A stretch of 64,000 nt of DNA from Selenomonas sputigena_A (GCF_051603425.1 NZ_CP194411.1:2294001-2358000), one strand, 5' to 3'. Positions 43,788 to 53,410 are shown, counted from the first letter of the stretch. Numbers and translations are program-made. Notes: generated from the letters alone by a model not told the origin.

Positions 43788-45554
43788 TTAGAAATTCGTT
43801 TTGCCGCTGTCTGCATCCTTATTTGGAGCTCTCCCATCCTTGCTGTCCGAATTTTTTTCCTTTGTTTTTGAAGAAGACTTCTCTCCCGCGCTCGCAATCA
43901 CAAGGTCAACAGAGCTGCCTTCCTCAACCTCACTGCCTGCGGATGGATTTTGACGAATCACTGTGCCTGAAGCCTGTTGGCTCTTTTCTTGCGTCACGGA
44001 TCCCACATGCAGACCGCGTCCCTTAATGGCTGCAGCAGCAGCCTCTTCTTTTCCGCCAACGACACTCGGCACTGCAACTTTGCGTATACGCTCACCTTTG
44101 CTGATAACGAGATCGACGACCTGTCCCTTGCTAATCTTCGTTCCTGCACGCGGATCCTGTCCAATAACCTGCCCTTTAGGCTGTGATGAATACTCCTCTG
44201 TCACAACACCAATCTTCAGGCCAACCTGTGAAAGTTTATCCTCTGCCTCAGATTTCTGGATTCCCTTGAGCTCAGGCATACTGACCTCTTCACCGCCTTT
44301 GCTCACATAAATGGTCACCAGACGCTCTTCCTTGACTGTCGCTCCTCCCTCAGGATCTTGTTTTGCGACTTGACCTACCGGCACATTGGAATCATAAATT
44401 TCCGCAATATCTACACGCAGTTTCTTATCTTCAAGTTTTTGTTTCGCAACAGCAAGTGTCTGTCCGGTCACATCAGGCACAACAACTTCCGCTCCACTCC
44501 AAAATTTCCCATAAGAAAGGAATGCTCCCGTAAAAAAACCGAAGAAAAGCACTAAAAGGAGCGCTCCCAAAAACAGTTTGGAGCGATATGCCGGTTTTGA
44601 ATTAGGATGGTGCGCAGGAGCTTCCCGTCGCTCGTCCATTGGGGACGGCGAGAGAAGCGGCGATTCAATTTCAGCCTCACGCACACGAGGCAATACTTGC
44701 GTTGCATAGGGATCGTTTATCATCGGTGCTCCAATCCCGAGAGCTGATTCATCCTGCACGATTTGGCGTACAACAGCCGCACTGTCCGGACGCTGGTTTG
44801 GATCTTTTGCCATAAGCCCTGCAACAAGCACTTCGACAAAGGGTGGAATAGAAGCATCGATCGATGCAATAGGAAGCGGTTCTTCCTGCAAATGCTTGAG
44901 GGCAATTCCTACGGGTGTTTCACCTGTAAAGGGAAGTTGCCCTGTCAACATTTCGTAAAGTACGACTCCAAGAGAGTAGACATCAGATTTCGGCGTAATC
45001 AAGGATCCCTTCGCCTGTTCCGGTGAAAAATAATGTACAGAACCAACGATGTTTCCTGTATATGTTGATGTAACAGAACTTACGGCGCGCGCAATGCCGA
45101 AATCCGCAACTTTCACTCGGCCATCGTCCATCACAAGAATATTATGTGGCTTGATGTCGCAATGAACAAGTCCATTTTCATGTGCATGCTGCAAGGCTTC
45201 AGCAATCTGCCGCGCAATGCCCAAAGCTGCCGGAACAGACAAGTGTCCCTCCGCATCAAGCCTATCCTTAAGCGTTTGACCCGAAACGTATTCCATAACG
45301 ATATAGTGACAATTTTCTTCCTGCCCAACATCGTAAATATTGACGATATTCGGATGCGACATCTTGGCCGCTCCCTGCGCCTCGCGTTGAAAGCGCGCCA
45401 CGAACTCTGCATCACTTGCGAACTGGGCATGCAGTACCTTTACTGCCACTGTGCGATCCAAGAGCTTGTCATGCGCTTTATATACATCTGCCATACCGCC
45501 GCTTCCCACAAGTTCCAGCAACTCGTAGCGATTGCCTAAAGTGCGTTGTTCCAT
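43788..45554 (-). CDS. prkC: PASTA-domain Ser/Thr protein kinase (PrkC/StkP/PknB type)
   Basis: A membrane kinase that senses muropeptides or lipid II. The kinase domain (about residues 10-270) has GSGGMADVY, the ATP lysine K39 (AVKVL), the catalytic HCDIKPHNILV and DFGIARA. A membrane helix lies near 330-350. Three extracellular PASTA repeats follow (VVPDVTGQTLAVAKQKL, SMPELKGIQKSEAEDKL, AVPSVVGGKEEAAAAAI), then a charged Ser/Lys/Asp-rich tail. The usual HRD arginine is Cys here. The ATG at 45554 follows AGGAGG by seven bases. Its partner phosphatase stp is three genes upstream. Confidence 0.94.
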   Translation of the reverse strand: MEQRTLGNRYELLELVGSGGMADVYKAHDKLLDRTVAVKVLHAQFASDAEFVARFQREAQGAAKMSHPNIVNIYDVGQEENCHYIVMEYVSGQTLKDRLDAEGHLSVPAALGIARQIAEALQHAHENGLVHCDIKPHNILVMDDGRVKVADFGIARAVSSVTSTYTGNIVGSVHYFSPEQAKGSLITPKSDVYSLGVVLYEMLTGQLPFTGETPVGIALKHLQEEPLPIASIDASIPPFVEVLVAGLMAKDPNQRPDSAAVVRQIVQDESALGIGAPMINDPYATQVLPRVREAEIESPLLSPSPMDERREAPAHHPNSKPAYRSKLFLGALLLVLFFGFFTGAFLSYGKFWSGAEVVVPDVTGQTLAVAKQKLEDKKLRVDIAEIYDSNVPVGQVAKQDPEGGATVKEERLVTIYVSKGGEEVSMPELKGIQKSEAEDKLSQVGLKIGVVTEEYSSQPKGQVIGQDPRAGTKISKGQVVDLVISKGERIRKVAVPSVVGGKEEAAAAAIKGRGLHVGSVTQEKSQQASGTVIRQNPSAGSEVEEGSSVDLVIASAGEKSSSKTKEKNSDSKDGRAPNKDADSGKTNF

Positions 45555-45565
45555 GGCCAAGCCTC

Positions 45566-46960
45566 CTATTCTTCCTGTAGTCTTGCAATCAATCTTCGTG
45601 CAATTGGCGCTGCTTCACTGCCGCCGCCGCCACTATTTTCCACGATAATGGCAAACGCCGCTTTCCGGCCATGCACTTCTGCCGATCCAATGAACCATGC
45701 ATGATCTTTGCCTGTATTTTCAGCCGTTCCCGTCTTTCCTGTTACGCGCACACCGGCGACCTCAGCCGACGTACCCGTTCCCTTCTTCACAACCTCTTCC
45801 ATAAAACCGTCAATGAGTGCTGCTCTCTTCGATGTAGTGGCTTCAAACCATTTTTCTTCATGTTTTTTTTCTATAGTGACCCCGCCAGGCGTCACTATAC
45901 GCTCTATCATATAAGGCTTCATCACAACACCTTCATTCGCAAATGCGGCTGCCAGAAGCGCCATATGCAAAGGCGTGACCAGAAGGGTGCTCTGTCCTAT
46001 ACCGATCTGCGCCATATCGCCTTCACCGAGCGATGCAAAATCAGGCAAATGCGAAGCTGTCTCTGCCATATCGCTTTCAGCGGTTCGGAAAAAGCCAAAG
46101 CGTTCGAACGCCTCTTGTAAATTCTTTCCGCCTAAACGCAAAGCCAGCGTACCAAAGGTAACATTGCACGATTCTATCAAGGCTTGTTCCACATTGATTT
46201 TTCCATGCACTGCACCATGACTTTCATGGATGCGTGTATCTCCCACTTCAAGCGCACCGGTGCAATCAAAAATCTCATTTAGACTTGTAGACTGATTTTT
46301 CAATGCTGCATCCAGAATAAGCGGCTTTATCGTAGAACCCGGCGGATAAAGTCCTTGTACCGCACGGTTCAAAAGCGGGCTCGCTTCATCCGTTCTAAGG
46401 ACATCCCACTCCGACGGAATATCGGCTGGATCAAACGAAGGCCGCGATACAAGCGCGAGCACAGCGCCGCTCTGCGCATCAAGCACAACAACCGCGCCGC
46501 GTCTTTCTCCCAATGCCTCATACGCGGTTTTCTGCAGCCCAGCATCAATGGTCAGGTAAACATCATCGCCCCTGTCTGAAGAGAAGAGCTGCGCTACAGG
46601 ACCAAAGCGTCCGAATACACGGCTATGTCCTGTTAATTCTGCGCCTTTATAGGCTTCAATGCCGGTACTGCCAATTTTTTCATCCAAATAACCAGTAATG
46701 GGCGCCGTTACAGCACCATAAGGATAAATACGCTTGCCTATCTCTGGACTGAACGCCAATTTTTCACCTTTGACATCAAAGATTGTGCCCCGCAGAATGC
46801 TTTCTTCGGCAGCTGCTGCACGACGATTCAACGGGTGTTCCTCCAACCAATCGGCATCCCATACCTGCAGATAAACAACATAAAGCCCTAGGCAGGAAAA
46901 CGCCAATAAAAGAACTACAGCAGAGCGCAAAATATACCTTTTATTACTTCGCTCAACCAT
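45566..46960 (-). CDS. Class B penicillin-binding protein (PbpA-like transpeptidase)
   Basis: A cell-wall transpeptidase with an N-terminal membrane helix (SAVVLLLAFSCLGLYVVYLQV). The catalytic motifs are SxxK in PGSTIKP (about residue 205), SxN in ESCNVTF and KTG in VTGKTGTAEN. At 464 aa it lacks the large dimerisation domain of FtsI-type enzymes and resembles the PbpA of the actinobacterial rodA-pbpA-pkn cluster. The ATG overlaps the ftsW stop by eight bases, so it is likely the cognate partner of that polymerase. Confidence 0.92.
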   Translation of the reverse strand: MVERSNKRYILRSAVVLLLAFSCLGLYVVYLQVWDADWLEEHPLNRRAAAAEESILRGTIFDVKGEKLAFSPEIGKRIYPYGAVTAPITGYLDEKIGSTGIEAYKGAELTGHSRVFGRFGPVAQLFSSDRGDDVYLTIDAGLQKTAYEALGERRGAVVVLDAQSGAVLALVSRPSFDPADIPSEWDVLRTDEASPLLNRAVQGLYPPGSTIKPLILDAALKNQSTSLNEIFDCTGALEVGDTRIHESHGAVHGKINVEQALIESCNVTFGTLALRLGGKNLQEAFERFGFFRTAESDMAETASHLPDFASLGEGDMAQIGIGQSTLLVTPLHMALLAAAFANEGVVMKPYMIERIVTPGGVTIEKKHEEKWFEATTSKRAALIDGFMEEVVKKGTGTSAEVAGVRVTGKTGTAENTGKDHAWFIGSAEVHGRKAAFAIIVENSGGGGSEAAPIARRLIARLQEE

Positions 46961-48209
46961 GTTGATTCTCCTTTTTGGAAAGCACCGTCAAAATGCCAAG
47001 CAGAATAAAACTTGAAACCATGGAACTGCCGCCATAGCTGACAAAAGGCAGGGTGATGCCAGTCAAAGGCAAAAATTTTGTGACCCCTGCAATAATAATA
47101 AACGCCTGCAGCAAAAAGATGACAGCAGCACCTGCGGCCAGCAGTGACTCTCTTTCTTTTTGGCACATAAGCGCAATCTTTATCGCTCGGTAAAAAAAGA
47201 GCGAGAACACGAGCATAATTCCCAAGGCGCCAAGAAGTCCAAGCTCCTCCGCCAATGCCGCAAAAATAAAATCTGTGTGCACCTCAGGAATCAAGCCAGG
47301 ATGACCATGTGCAAACCCTGTGCCCCAAACACCGCCTGAACCGAAAGCGAAGAGGGACTGAACAATTTGATAGGCACTGCCCGAAGGATCGAGCCAAGGA
47401 TCAAGCCAGATATTGAAGCGCACACGCACATGCCCGAAAAAAGCATAGCTTAAGGCAGCCGCGCCTCCAAAAACGCCCAGGGCAAGAACGATATACGACT
47501 TCCTCCCTGTCGCCATATATGTCATAAAAACCGCTATGCCGAAAAAGAGCAAGGCGGAACCTAAATCTCGCTGCACAACAAACATGAGAATGGCAATTCC
47601 CCAAATGCAAAGGAGAGGTGCGATAAAACGCAGCATAGGCAGCCTAAGCAAAAATATTCTATGACTTGGTAGAATCAACATTTCCCTGTGTTCTGCAAGA
47701 TAAGCGGCCAAAAACATAATGATGAGAATTTTGCCAAATTCTGATGGCTGCACAGCAAACGCTCCTAAAACAATCCAATTGCGGCTGCCGCCAATCTCTG
47801 TGCCAAATAAGAGCGCCGAGCACAAAAGAAAGAGGCAAAAGACCCCCAACAGGTATTGATAAGAAAGAATCCGCAATATCTTTGCGCCAAGAAAAATAAC
47901 GGCAAGATAAACAACCATTCCGATGAGCAGCCAACGCATTTGCGTAACAAAAAGTGCAGGTTTCAATCGGGCAATCATGATGATGCCAAGACTTGAAAGC
48001 AGTACCGCAACAGGGAACAGCATACCGTCAATGCCCCTATGGTATTTTGCCAATACAAGCTGCACGAAACCAGCAACAACAAGCACAGCAAGAAGCCATG
48101 GCAAAAAATCAGACGCTGGAGGCAATCGATTTCCCATAAGCAGAACGCCCGTACCCAACAGCAGGATGCCAAGCGGGGCAAACAGCAAACGCCCGTTGTC
48201 AAACATCAT
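46953..48209 (-). CDS. SEDS-family peptidoglycan polymerase (FtsW/RodA)
   Basis: A 418-aa, roughly ten-helix glycosyltransferase that builds glycan strands from lipid II. Signatures are GGSRNWIVLGAFAVQPSEFGKI and FVSYGGSSMVSSFILLGIL near the C-terminus. The ATG follows GGAAG, and it overlaps the stp stop by 11 bases and the PBP start by eight. It pairs with the downstream class B PBP; whether it acts in elongation or division cannot be told from sequence. Confidence 0.9.
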   Translation of the reverse strand: MMFDNGRLLFAPLGILLLGTGVLLMGNRLPPASDFLPWLLAVLVVAGFVQLVLAKYHRGIDGMLFPVAVLLSSLGIIMIARLKPALFVTQMRWLLIGMVVYLAVIFLGAKILRILSYQYLLGVFCLFLLCSALLFGTEIGGSRNWIVLGAFAVQPSEFGKILIIMFLAAYLAEHREMLILPSHRIFLLRLPMLRFIAPLLCIWGIAILMFVVQRDLGSALLFFGIAVFMTYMATGRKSYIVLALGVFGGAAALSYAFFGHVRVRFNIWLDPWLDPSGSAYQIVQSLFAFGSGGVWGTGFAHGHPGLIPEVHTDFIFAALAEELGLLGALGIMLVFSLFFYRAIKIALMCQKERESLLAAGAAVIFLLQAFIIIAGVTKFLPLTGITLPFVSYGGSSMVSSFILLGILTVLSKKENQHG

Positions 48210-48915
48210 GATCTTCCGTTACAATGGCCGTGATATTGTCAAAACCGCCTGCTTGAATGGCTAAATCAACAAGATATCGTGCCTTATCCGCCGGCCCTTC
48301 CTGCAGAGCCTCCCGGATAACTGCCTCGTCGACCATATTTGTCAGACCATCTGAGCACAAAAGAAAGATGTCCCCTGCGTCAACGCCAAAGCTGCCCGTA
48401 TCAACAATGAGATTTTCTTCCACACCAACAGCGCGAGTCAACATATTTTTTTTCGGATGATGTTCTGCTTCCCGCTCCGTAATCGTTCCCTGATCCACAA
48501 GGCTTTGCACAAAGGAATGGTCGTGTGTGATACGCTTGAGTTCACCAGCACGCAGAAGATAAAGGCGGCTGTCGCCCACATGCGCCCAATAGACTTGTCG
48601 ACCATCCCATTGACACGCCACAACCGTTGTGCCCATACCGCGGTACTCCTCGTTTTCAGTCGCAGTCTGTAAAATCTTATGGTTCGCTTCAAGCACAACA
48701 CAACGCAAGGATTCCTCTCCCACTGTGTCCATTTGTGCTGAAAACCTTTCCTGAAACGTTTCGACAAGCATGCGGCTTGCTACTTCGCCGGCTGCATATC
48801 CCCCCATACCATCTGCCACAACACACATGTTGGGCGGCACGAAGGCTCCAGAATCCTCATTCGTATCACGTACCTTGCCCCGATCTGTCGCCACAAAAAC
48901 TTTCAAAAAACTCAC
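48199..48915 (-). CDS. stp: PP2C-family Ser/Thr phosphatase (PrpC/Stp)
   Basis: The phosphatase that opposes the PASTA kinase. The metal-binding motifs are DRGKVRDTNEDSG, VADGMGGYAAGEVAS, HVGDSRLYLLR and LLCSDGLTNMV. It has 238 aa. GTG at 48915 overlaps the preceding FHA stop; a TTG nine bases in has better spacing from GAGG. It stands first in the stp-ftsW-pbpA-prkC group and follows the two FHA genes. Confidence 0.93.
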   Translation of the reverse strand: MSFLKVFVATDRGKVRDTNEDSGAFVPPNMCVVADGMGGYAAGEVASRMLVETFQERFSAQMDTVGEESLRCVVLEANHKILQTATENEEYRGMGTTVVACQWDGRQVYWAHVGDSRLYLLRAGELKRITHDHSFVQSLVDQGTITEREAEHHPKKNMLTRAVGVEENLIVDTGSFGVDAGDIFLLCSDGLTNMVDEAVIREALQEGPADKARYLVDLAIQAGGFDNITAIVTEDHDV

Positions 48916-49364
48916 CTCTCAAACTTCAGCACAACAAATCCTATGCGAATTAAATCACCCGGTTTCAAATATGCTTTGCCCCGTAAAATTTCATCATTCA
49001 GATATGTATGGTTCACACTGCCCAAATCTTCTATTACATATTGATTATTTACAAGACGGACTACAGCATGGTGATGTGAAACAAACGTATCAGGAATACG
49101 GATATCATTATCTTCCCCACGCCCGAGATTGATTTCATGCGTAAAAGCAAAACGCTTTCCTGCCAAGCCATCCTCGCTTGTCTCCACGACACTCAACACA
49201 GCTTCGCTCGGCAAAAACTCACGTGGTTTGATTTCTTCTCGCAGCGATTTTATATCCCGGAACATCATTCGTGCGAGTCGTGAAATGAATAGAAACAACA
49301 GCAACAAAATGCCGTATTGAAACAACACGCTTATTATACGGAGGAAAAAATCTGTACCCGGCAA
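48912..49364 (-). CDS. Membrane-anchored FHA-domain protein (FhaB-like)
   Basis: A 150-aa protein with an N-terminal membrane helix (IISVLFQYGILLLLFLFI) and a C-terminal FHA domain (INLGRGEDNDIRIPDTFVSHHHAVVR, IEDLGSVNHTYLNDE) that binds phosphothreonine peptides. TTG at 49364 is directly after the preceding gene. Neighbours suggest it recruits proteins phosphorylated by the PASTA kinase, as FhaB does in Actinobacteria. Confidence 0.88.
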   Translation of the reverse strand: MPGTDFFLRIISVLFQYGILLLLFLFISRLARMMFRDIKSLREEIKPREFLPSEAVLSVVETSEDGLAGKRFAFTHEINLGRGEDNDIRIPDTFVSHHHAVVRLVNNQYVIEDLGSVNHTYLNDEILRGKAYLKPGDLIRIGFVVLKFER

Positions 49365-50117
49365 TCAAATCACCTCATATCGCAGAACAGAATTTCCAAT
49401 CTGGATTTTATCGCCCTGCCGCAAGCACGCTTCATGAACCGGCATGTCATTCAAGAGTGTACCGTTCGTGCTATGCTCGTCCTGTAAAAAGTGACGATGC
49501 CGCTCATAACGGATGGATGCATGGACACGAGATGCGTTGGGATCTGTCAAGATGAAATCACTGCGCTCGCGGCGGCCAAGAAAAATCTTTTTCTCGCCAA
49601 ATTCGAGATAGGAATCGATATCGGCGCCCTTCAAAACAGTAAGCGAAGCAATCCTATACTCTGTCGGCAAATTCAACGGCGGCCGAAAAGACGGCTGCTG
49701 CAGCACAATCGTATGCTGTTCTTTCACAGCCAAAGCAACACGTTGCACCATATCAGAAAAACCAGCTGTCACTCTGCAGAGGCCAAGTGATAAGGTTGGA
49801 TCTTTCCTTATCGCGACAGAAAGCCTGCCATCCATGAAACAATCAAGTAAAATGGCCTGCTTTTCCACTAACACATGCAGCTCGTCAAGGAAGCGCTGCG
49901 ATGAAAGATGGTGACAATCTTCTTCGTTCATAGAAATTGTATAGTCATTCGGCAGCAGCCATTCACCGCTGCCTTTCTTATCCTTTTTTTTAGACTTGGC
50001 AATTTCCTTTTCCAGTTTTTTTTCCACCTCGATAGGTTCAAGGGCACTGCCAAATTTCTTATTAAAAAATCCTTCGATATGATTCTCCAAAAAAGTTTCC
50101 CATTTTGTAAAAGCCAT
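49365..50117 (-). CDS. DUF3662/FHA-domain protein (FhaA-like)
   Basis: A 250-aa protein. The N-terminal domain (KWETFLENHIEGFFNKKFGSALEPIE) is of the DUF3662 type. A Lys-rich linker follows, then a C-terminal FHA domain (KIFLGRRERSDFILTDPNASRVHASIRY, EHSTNGTLLNDMPV). In Actinobacteria the homologous FhaA interacts with cell-wall proteins and MviN/MurJ. The ATG follows GAGGG. It begins the FHA-phosphatase-SEDS-PBP-kinase run. Confidence 0.87.
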   Translation of the reverse strand: MAFTKWETFLENHIEGFFNKKFGSALEPIEVEKKLEKEIAKSKKKDKKGSGEWLLPNDYTISMNEEDCHHLSSQRFLDELHVLVEKQAILLDCFMDGRLSVAIRKDPTLSLGLCRVTAGFSDMVQRVALAVKEQHTIVLQQPSFRPPLNLPTEYRIASLTVLKGADIDSYLEFGEKKIFLGRRERSDFILTDPNASRVHASIRYERHRHFLQDEHSTNGTLLNDMPVHEACLRQGDKIQIGNSVLRYEVI

Positions 50118-50132
50118 AGAATCCCTCGCAAT

Positions 50133-51185
50133 CTATCGCAAAATCGTGTCGTTTGATAGATGGCGGTTGCGAAGCTGTCCGCATGCCGCCTGTATATCGC
50201 TTCCTCTTTCGCGTCGAACAGTTGCCGCGATACGGCGGCGTGAAAGAGCTCGGACAAAAGCTTCCACACGCTCCTCTTCCGGACGATGGAAGCCGCGTTC
50301 CGGTACCGCATTAATCGGAATAAGATTCACATTCGCAATCTGTCCCAAAAGAAGGGCGGCAAGTTCTTCCGCTTCACGTTCCCCATCGTTCACATCACGA
50401 ATGAGAATATACTCATAGGTCACGCGCCGTCCCGTTTTCTTTGCGTAGCGACAACCCGCTGCAACCACATCCGACATCGGATACTTTTGATTGATGGGCA
50501 TGAGCATGGAGCGCAAGTCCTCACGTGGTGCATGAAGAGAAATAGAAAGCGTGACAGGCATCCCTTCTTCAGCCAATCGGTCAATCGCAGGCACAATACC
50601 AGAAGTAGAAAGCGTGATATTGCGATAGCCTAGGTTCAACACATATTCCTCGTGCAGGAGACGCAAAAAATGCACGACATGATCATAATTCATCAAAGGT
50701 TCTCCCGACCCCATCAAGACCATCGTATCAATCTTTTTGTCTTCCATTTCCAGTAATTCCTCAATGAAAAGAATTTCCCCCAGCATCTCACCCGCCGTCA
50801 AATTGCGGGTGAGTCCATGAAGTGTTGAGGCACAAAAGGAACAGCCCATATTGCAGCCGGCCTGTGTCGAAATGCAGACACTGTTGCCATAAGGTTGACG
50901 CATTAGAACGCTTTCGACAGCGACACCGTCAGGAAAAAGCAACAGAAATTTGCTCGTTCTGCCATCCGATGCATCCAATCGATCTTGCAAAACAGGAGTT
51001 ACAATCATATACTTTGCAGCTAAAGATTTTCGTAATGTTTCCGGCAAATTTGTCATGCCGGAAAAATCTTTCGCATATTTTTTATACATCCACTCCATTA
51101 TTTGACGCGTCCGATACTTAGGCAATCGAAACGACCCAAGCTCTTCCTGAAGTTCTTCGAGTGTCATGCCAAAAATATTTTTCAT
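50133..51185 (-). CDS. rlmN: 23S rRNA/tRNA methyltransferase RlmN (radical SAM)
   Basis: Methylates A2503 of 23S rRNA and A37 of some tRNAs. The radical-SAM motif CNMGCSFC is near residue 115, with a conserved GSGEPLMNY. At 350 aa it is the family length. Its ATG overlaps the rsmB stop by four bases, so the two rRNA methylases are coupled. Confidence 0.95.
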   Translation of the reverse strand: MKNIFGMTLEELQEELGSFRLPKYRTRQIMEWMYKKYAKDFSGMTNLPETLRKSLAAKYMIVTPVLQDRLDASDGRTSKFLLLFPDGVAVESVLMRQPYGNSVCISTQAGCNMGCSFCASTLHGLTRNLTAGEMLGEILFIEELLEMEDKKIDTMVLMGSGEPLMNYDHVVHFLRLLHEEYVLNLGYRNITLSTSGIVPAIDRLAEEGMPVTLSISLHAPREDLRSMLMPINQKYPMSDVVAAGCRYAKKTGRRVTYEYILIRDVNDGEREAEELAALLLGQIANVNLIPINAVPERGFHRPEEERVEAFVRALSRRRIAATVRRERGSDIQAACGQLRNRHLSNDTILR

Positions 51186-52522
51186 GCGTCCACCCTTCTC
51201 TTCATTCGTGCAATGAAAAAACCATCTGTACCATCACGCTGCGGATAAAGTTGTATCATTTTCTCTCTACGCTTTTGCAACGGCAAAAATTCTCCTGCCG
51301 TTTCGAGAGAAAAAACCTCATGATCCTTAAGAAACGCCTCAATGATTTCCTCATTTTCGGCACGCGTAATCGTACAGGTGCTATAGACGAGCACACCACC
51401 GGGCTTTACTGCTCCCGCTGCACTTTCTAGAATTTCTTTTTGGAGGATCGGCAGCGCCAGGAGCTCTGCAGGAGTCTTGCGCCAACGCGCATCGGGTTTG
51501 CGCCGCAGTACGCCAAGTCCCGAGCACGGCGCATCAACGAGAACACAGTCCGCCTGTCCTGCAAAATGCCTACCCGCTTCACGAGCATCCAGCAACATGG
51601 GTTCAACGGATATTATACCAAGACGTTTGCAATTTTCCTCAAGGCGCCGTATTTTATGCTCATGAATATCAAGCGCCACGATACGTCCCACATCCCCCAT
51701 CAAAGCAGCCAGATGTGTCGCCTTTCCGCCGGGTGCACTGCAAACATCAAGTACAAAATCTCCAGGCTCAGGCGCAACGATATGTGCTACAAGCATCGAG
51801 CTCTCATCCTGCACTTGAAAAAATCCCTCTTGTAAGGACATGAGGTCATCCAACGCTCCATGACGACGACAAAGTACACCCTCGGGCGTCCAACATGAAG
51901 CTTCAGCCTCCACACCTTCAGCCTGCAGGCATTCCAGCAGCTTCTTCCGTGTCGTTTTTAACGTATTCGTACGCAGCGAAAGCACTGCCGGCTCATTGTC
52001 AAAAGTACAAAGCCTTACGGCTTCCTCGTAGCCAAACTGCTGTACCCAACGCCGCACTAGCCAAACGGGATGCTGCGATGATAAGGCAAGATGCTGCGTT
52101 TCATTCCCTTTTCCCGAGGGAAACGTCGCTTTTTCCGGCTCACGTGCCGCTGTTCGCAAAACAGCATTCACGAACTTTACCGTTCCTGCATGACTGTAAC
52201 GCTTCGTAAGTTCCACTGCTGTATTGCAGGCAGCCGAAACGGGCACGCGCTCAAGGAAAAAAATCTGATACATAGCCAAACGCAAAATATCCCGCACCAT
52301 GGGCGGGATTTTTGCAAGAGGACGATTCAAATAACGCCGCAGCATCCAATCCAGTGTTTCTCCTGCCTTTACTGCACCGTAAACAAGTTCCGTCACGAAC
52401 CTCCTGTCCATATCGGACAGCTTGGCGGCACGCAAAGCTTGCGCTAATGCCACATTGGCATAAGCGCCTTTTTCGTTCACTTCGTGAAGTGCCTTCAATG
52501 CCGTCTCTCGCGCTTTATCCAT
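51182..52522 (-). CDS. rsmB: 16S rRNA m5C967 methyltransferase RsmB
   Basis: An N-terminal NusB-like domain (ETALKALHEVNEKGAYANVALAQAL) precedes the Rossmann methyltransferase with DVCSAPGGKATHLAAL, DAPCSGLGVLRRKPD (catalytic Cys of motif IV) and VYSTCTITRAENEE (motif VI Cys). At 446 aa it is the family length. It follows the DUF116 gene by about 10 bases. Confidence 0.95.
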   Translation of the reverse strand: MDKARETALKALHEVNEKGAYANVALAQALRAAKLSDMDRRFVTELVYGAVKAGETLDWMLRRYLNRPLAKIPPMVRDILRLAMYQIFFLERVPVSAACNTAVELTKRYSHAGTVKFVNAVLRTAAREPEKATFPSGKGNETQHLALSSQHPVWLVRRWVQQFGYEEAVRLCTFDNEPAVLSLRTNTLKTTRKKLLECLQAEGVEAEASCWTPEGVLCRRHGALDDLMSLQEGFFQVQDESSMLVAHIVAPEPGDFVLDVCSAPGGKATHLAALMGDVGRIVALDIHEHKIRRLEENCKRLGIISVEPMLLDAREAGRHFAGQADCVLVDAPCSGLGVLRRKPDARWRKTPAELLALPILQKEILESAAGAVKPGGVLVYSTCTITRAENEEIIEAFLKDHEVFSLETAGEFLPLQKRREKMIQLYPQRDGTDGFFIARMKRRVDA

Positions 52523-52531
52523 GCAGGCTCC

Positions 52532-53410
52532 TCACCCTTTCTCGCTTTCCGCATGCACCATACCGTTTACACCTACGGTTTCATCGCTTTCATCGTGTTT
52601 GATATTTGTTGTCTTGTCGATGGACGGTTTCGGACTATCTATCAAAAACTTCTGGATTTCCTCACGCACTTTCTCAATATCTACATGCGTATTAAAGCAG
52701 GGTCCATTAGGCCGGATGTTCAACACACCGACTGCGGGCAAAGGATAGACATCTTGGATGCCGCTCGTCAAATCACGCTCACAGGCAATCGCCATGACCG
52801 CCTTGGGGCGAATTTTCTTCACTGTCTGTCGAGCCAGTGTGCCGCCCGTCACAATAAAAAAATGAAAACCCATTTCATCGGCAAGATTCACAAGTGCACC
52901 GACGTCACAACCGCCGCAGCGCTTACAATTATGCGGATCGCGTGTAATCTTGTGCGGACAGGTCGCAAGCTGCAAGCAATGGGGCGTCACGACAAGCAGT
53001 TCACTCGGACGCACCTTGATTCCGCGATGGTGGATGATCTGATTGCTGACCTCGATAAAGGAGCGCTCAATTTTCCGTCGATTGAACCCAAAAACCTTAC
53101 CTATCATAATGGCGACAGGAAAGAGTAAATTGATCAACGTGTAAGATTGTTTTTGAAAAATATGAAGGAACGGCATCCCTAGAATCGCTCCAACCATACT
53201 TAATATGCCAAATCCTGTAAGAAAAACTACCGCAGCAAAAAAAAGACCGAGCAGAAGAGGCAGGTAGGCATTGATTTCCAAAAGGCCAAGATAGCTCACG
53301 CGCCAAACAGCATACGCAAGAAAAGTCATGCAAAGGAAACTCAATGATAAAAGCGCCACGAAAAGCCTTTTATGCGGTCGTTCCAACCCCGGTATCTGTA
53401 CAGCTGCCAA
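52532..53410 (-). CDS. DUF116 family membrane protein
   Basis: A 292-aa protein with about three N-terminal helices (residues 15-100). Its C-terminal domain contains several cysteines: QLATCPHKI, RDPHNCKRCGGCDVGALV and AIACERDL, then IRPNGPCFNTHV. This pattern resembles metal or Fe-S binding, but the family has no assigned function. The start is TTG at 53410 after GGAGG. It sits between fmt and rsmB in an operon of translation genes, which gives no direct functional clue. Confidence 0.75.
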   Translation of the reverse strand: MAAVQIPGLERPHKRLFVALLSLSFLCMTFLAYAVWRVSYLGLLEINAYLPLLLGLFFAAVVFLTGFGILSMVGAILGMPFLHIFQKQSYTLINLLFPVAIMIGKVFGFNRRKIERSFIEVSNQIIHHRGIKVRPSELLVVTPHCLQLATCPHKITRDPHNCKRCGGCDVGALVNLADEMGFHFFIVTGGTLARQTVKKIRPKAVMAIACERDLTSGIQDVYPLPAVGVLNIRPNGPCFNTHVDIEKVREEIQKFLIDSPKPSIDKTTNIKHDESDETVGVNGMVHAESEKG

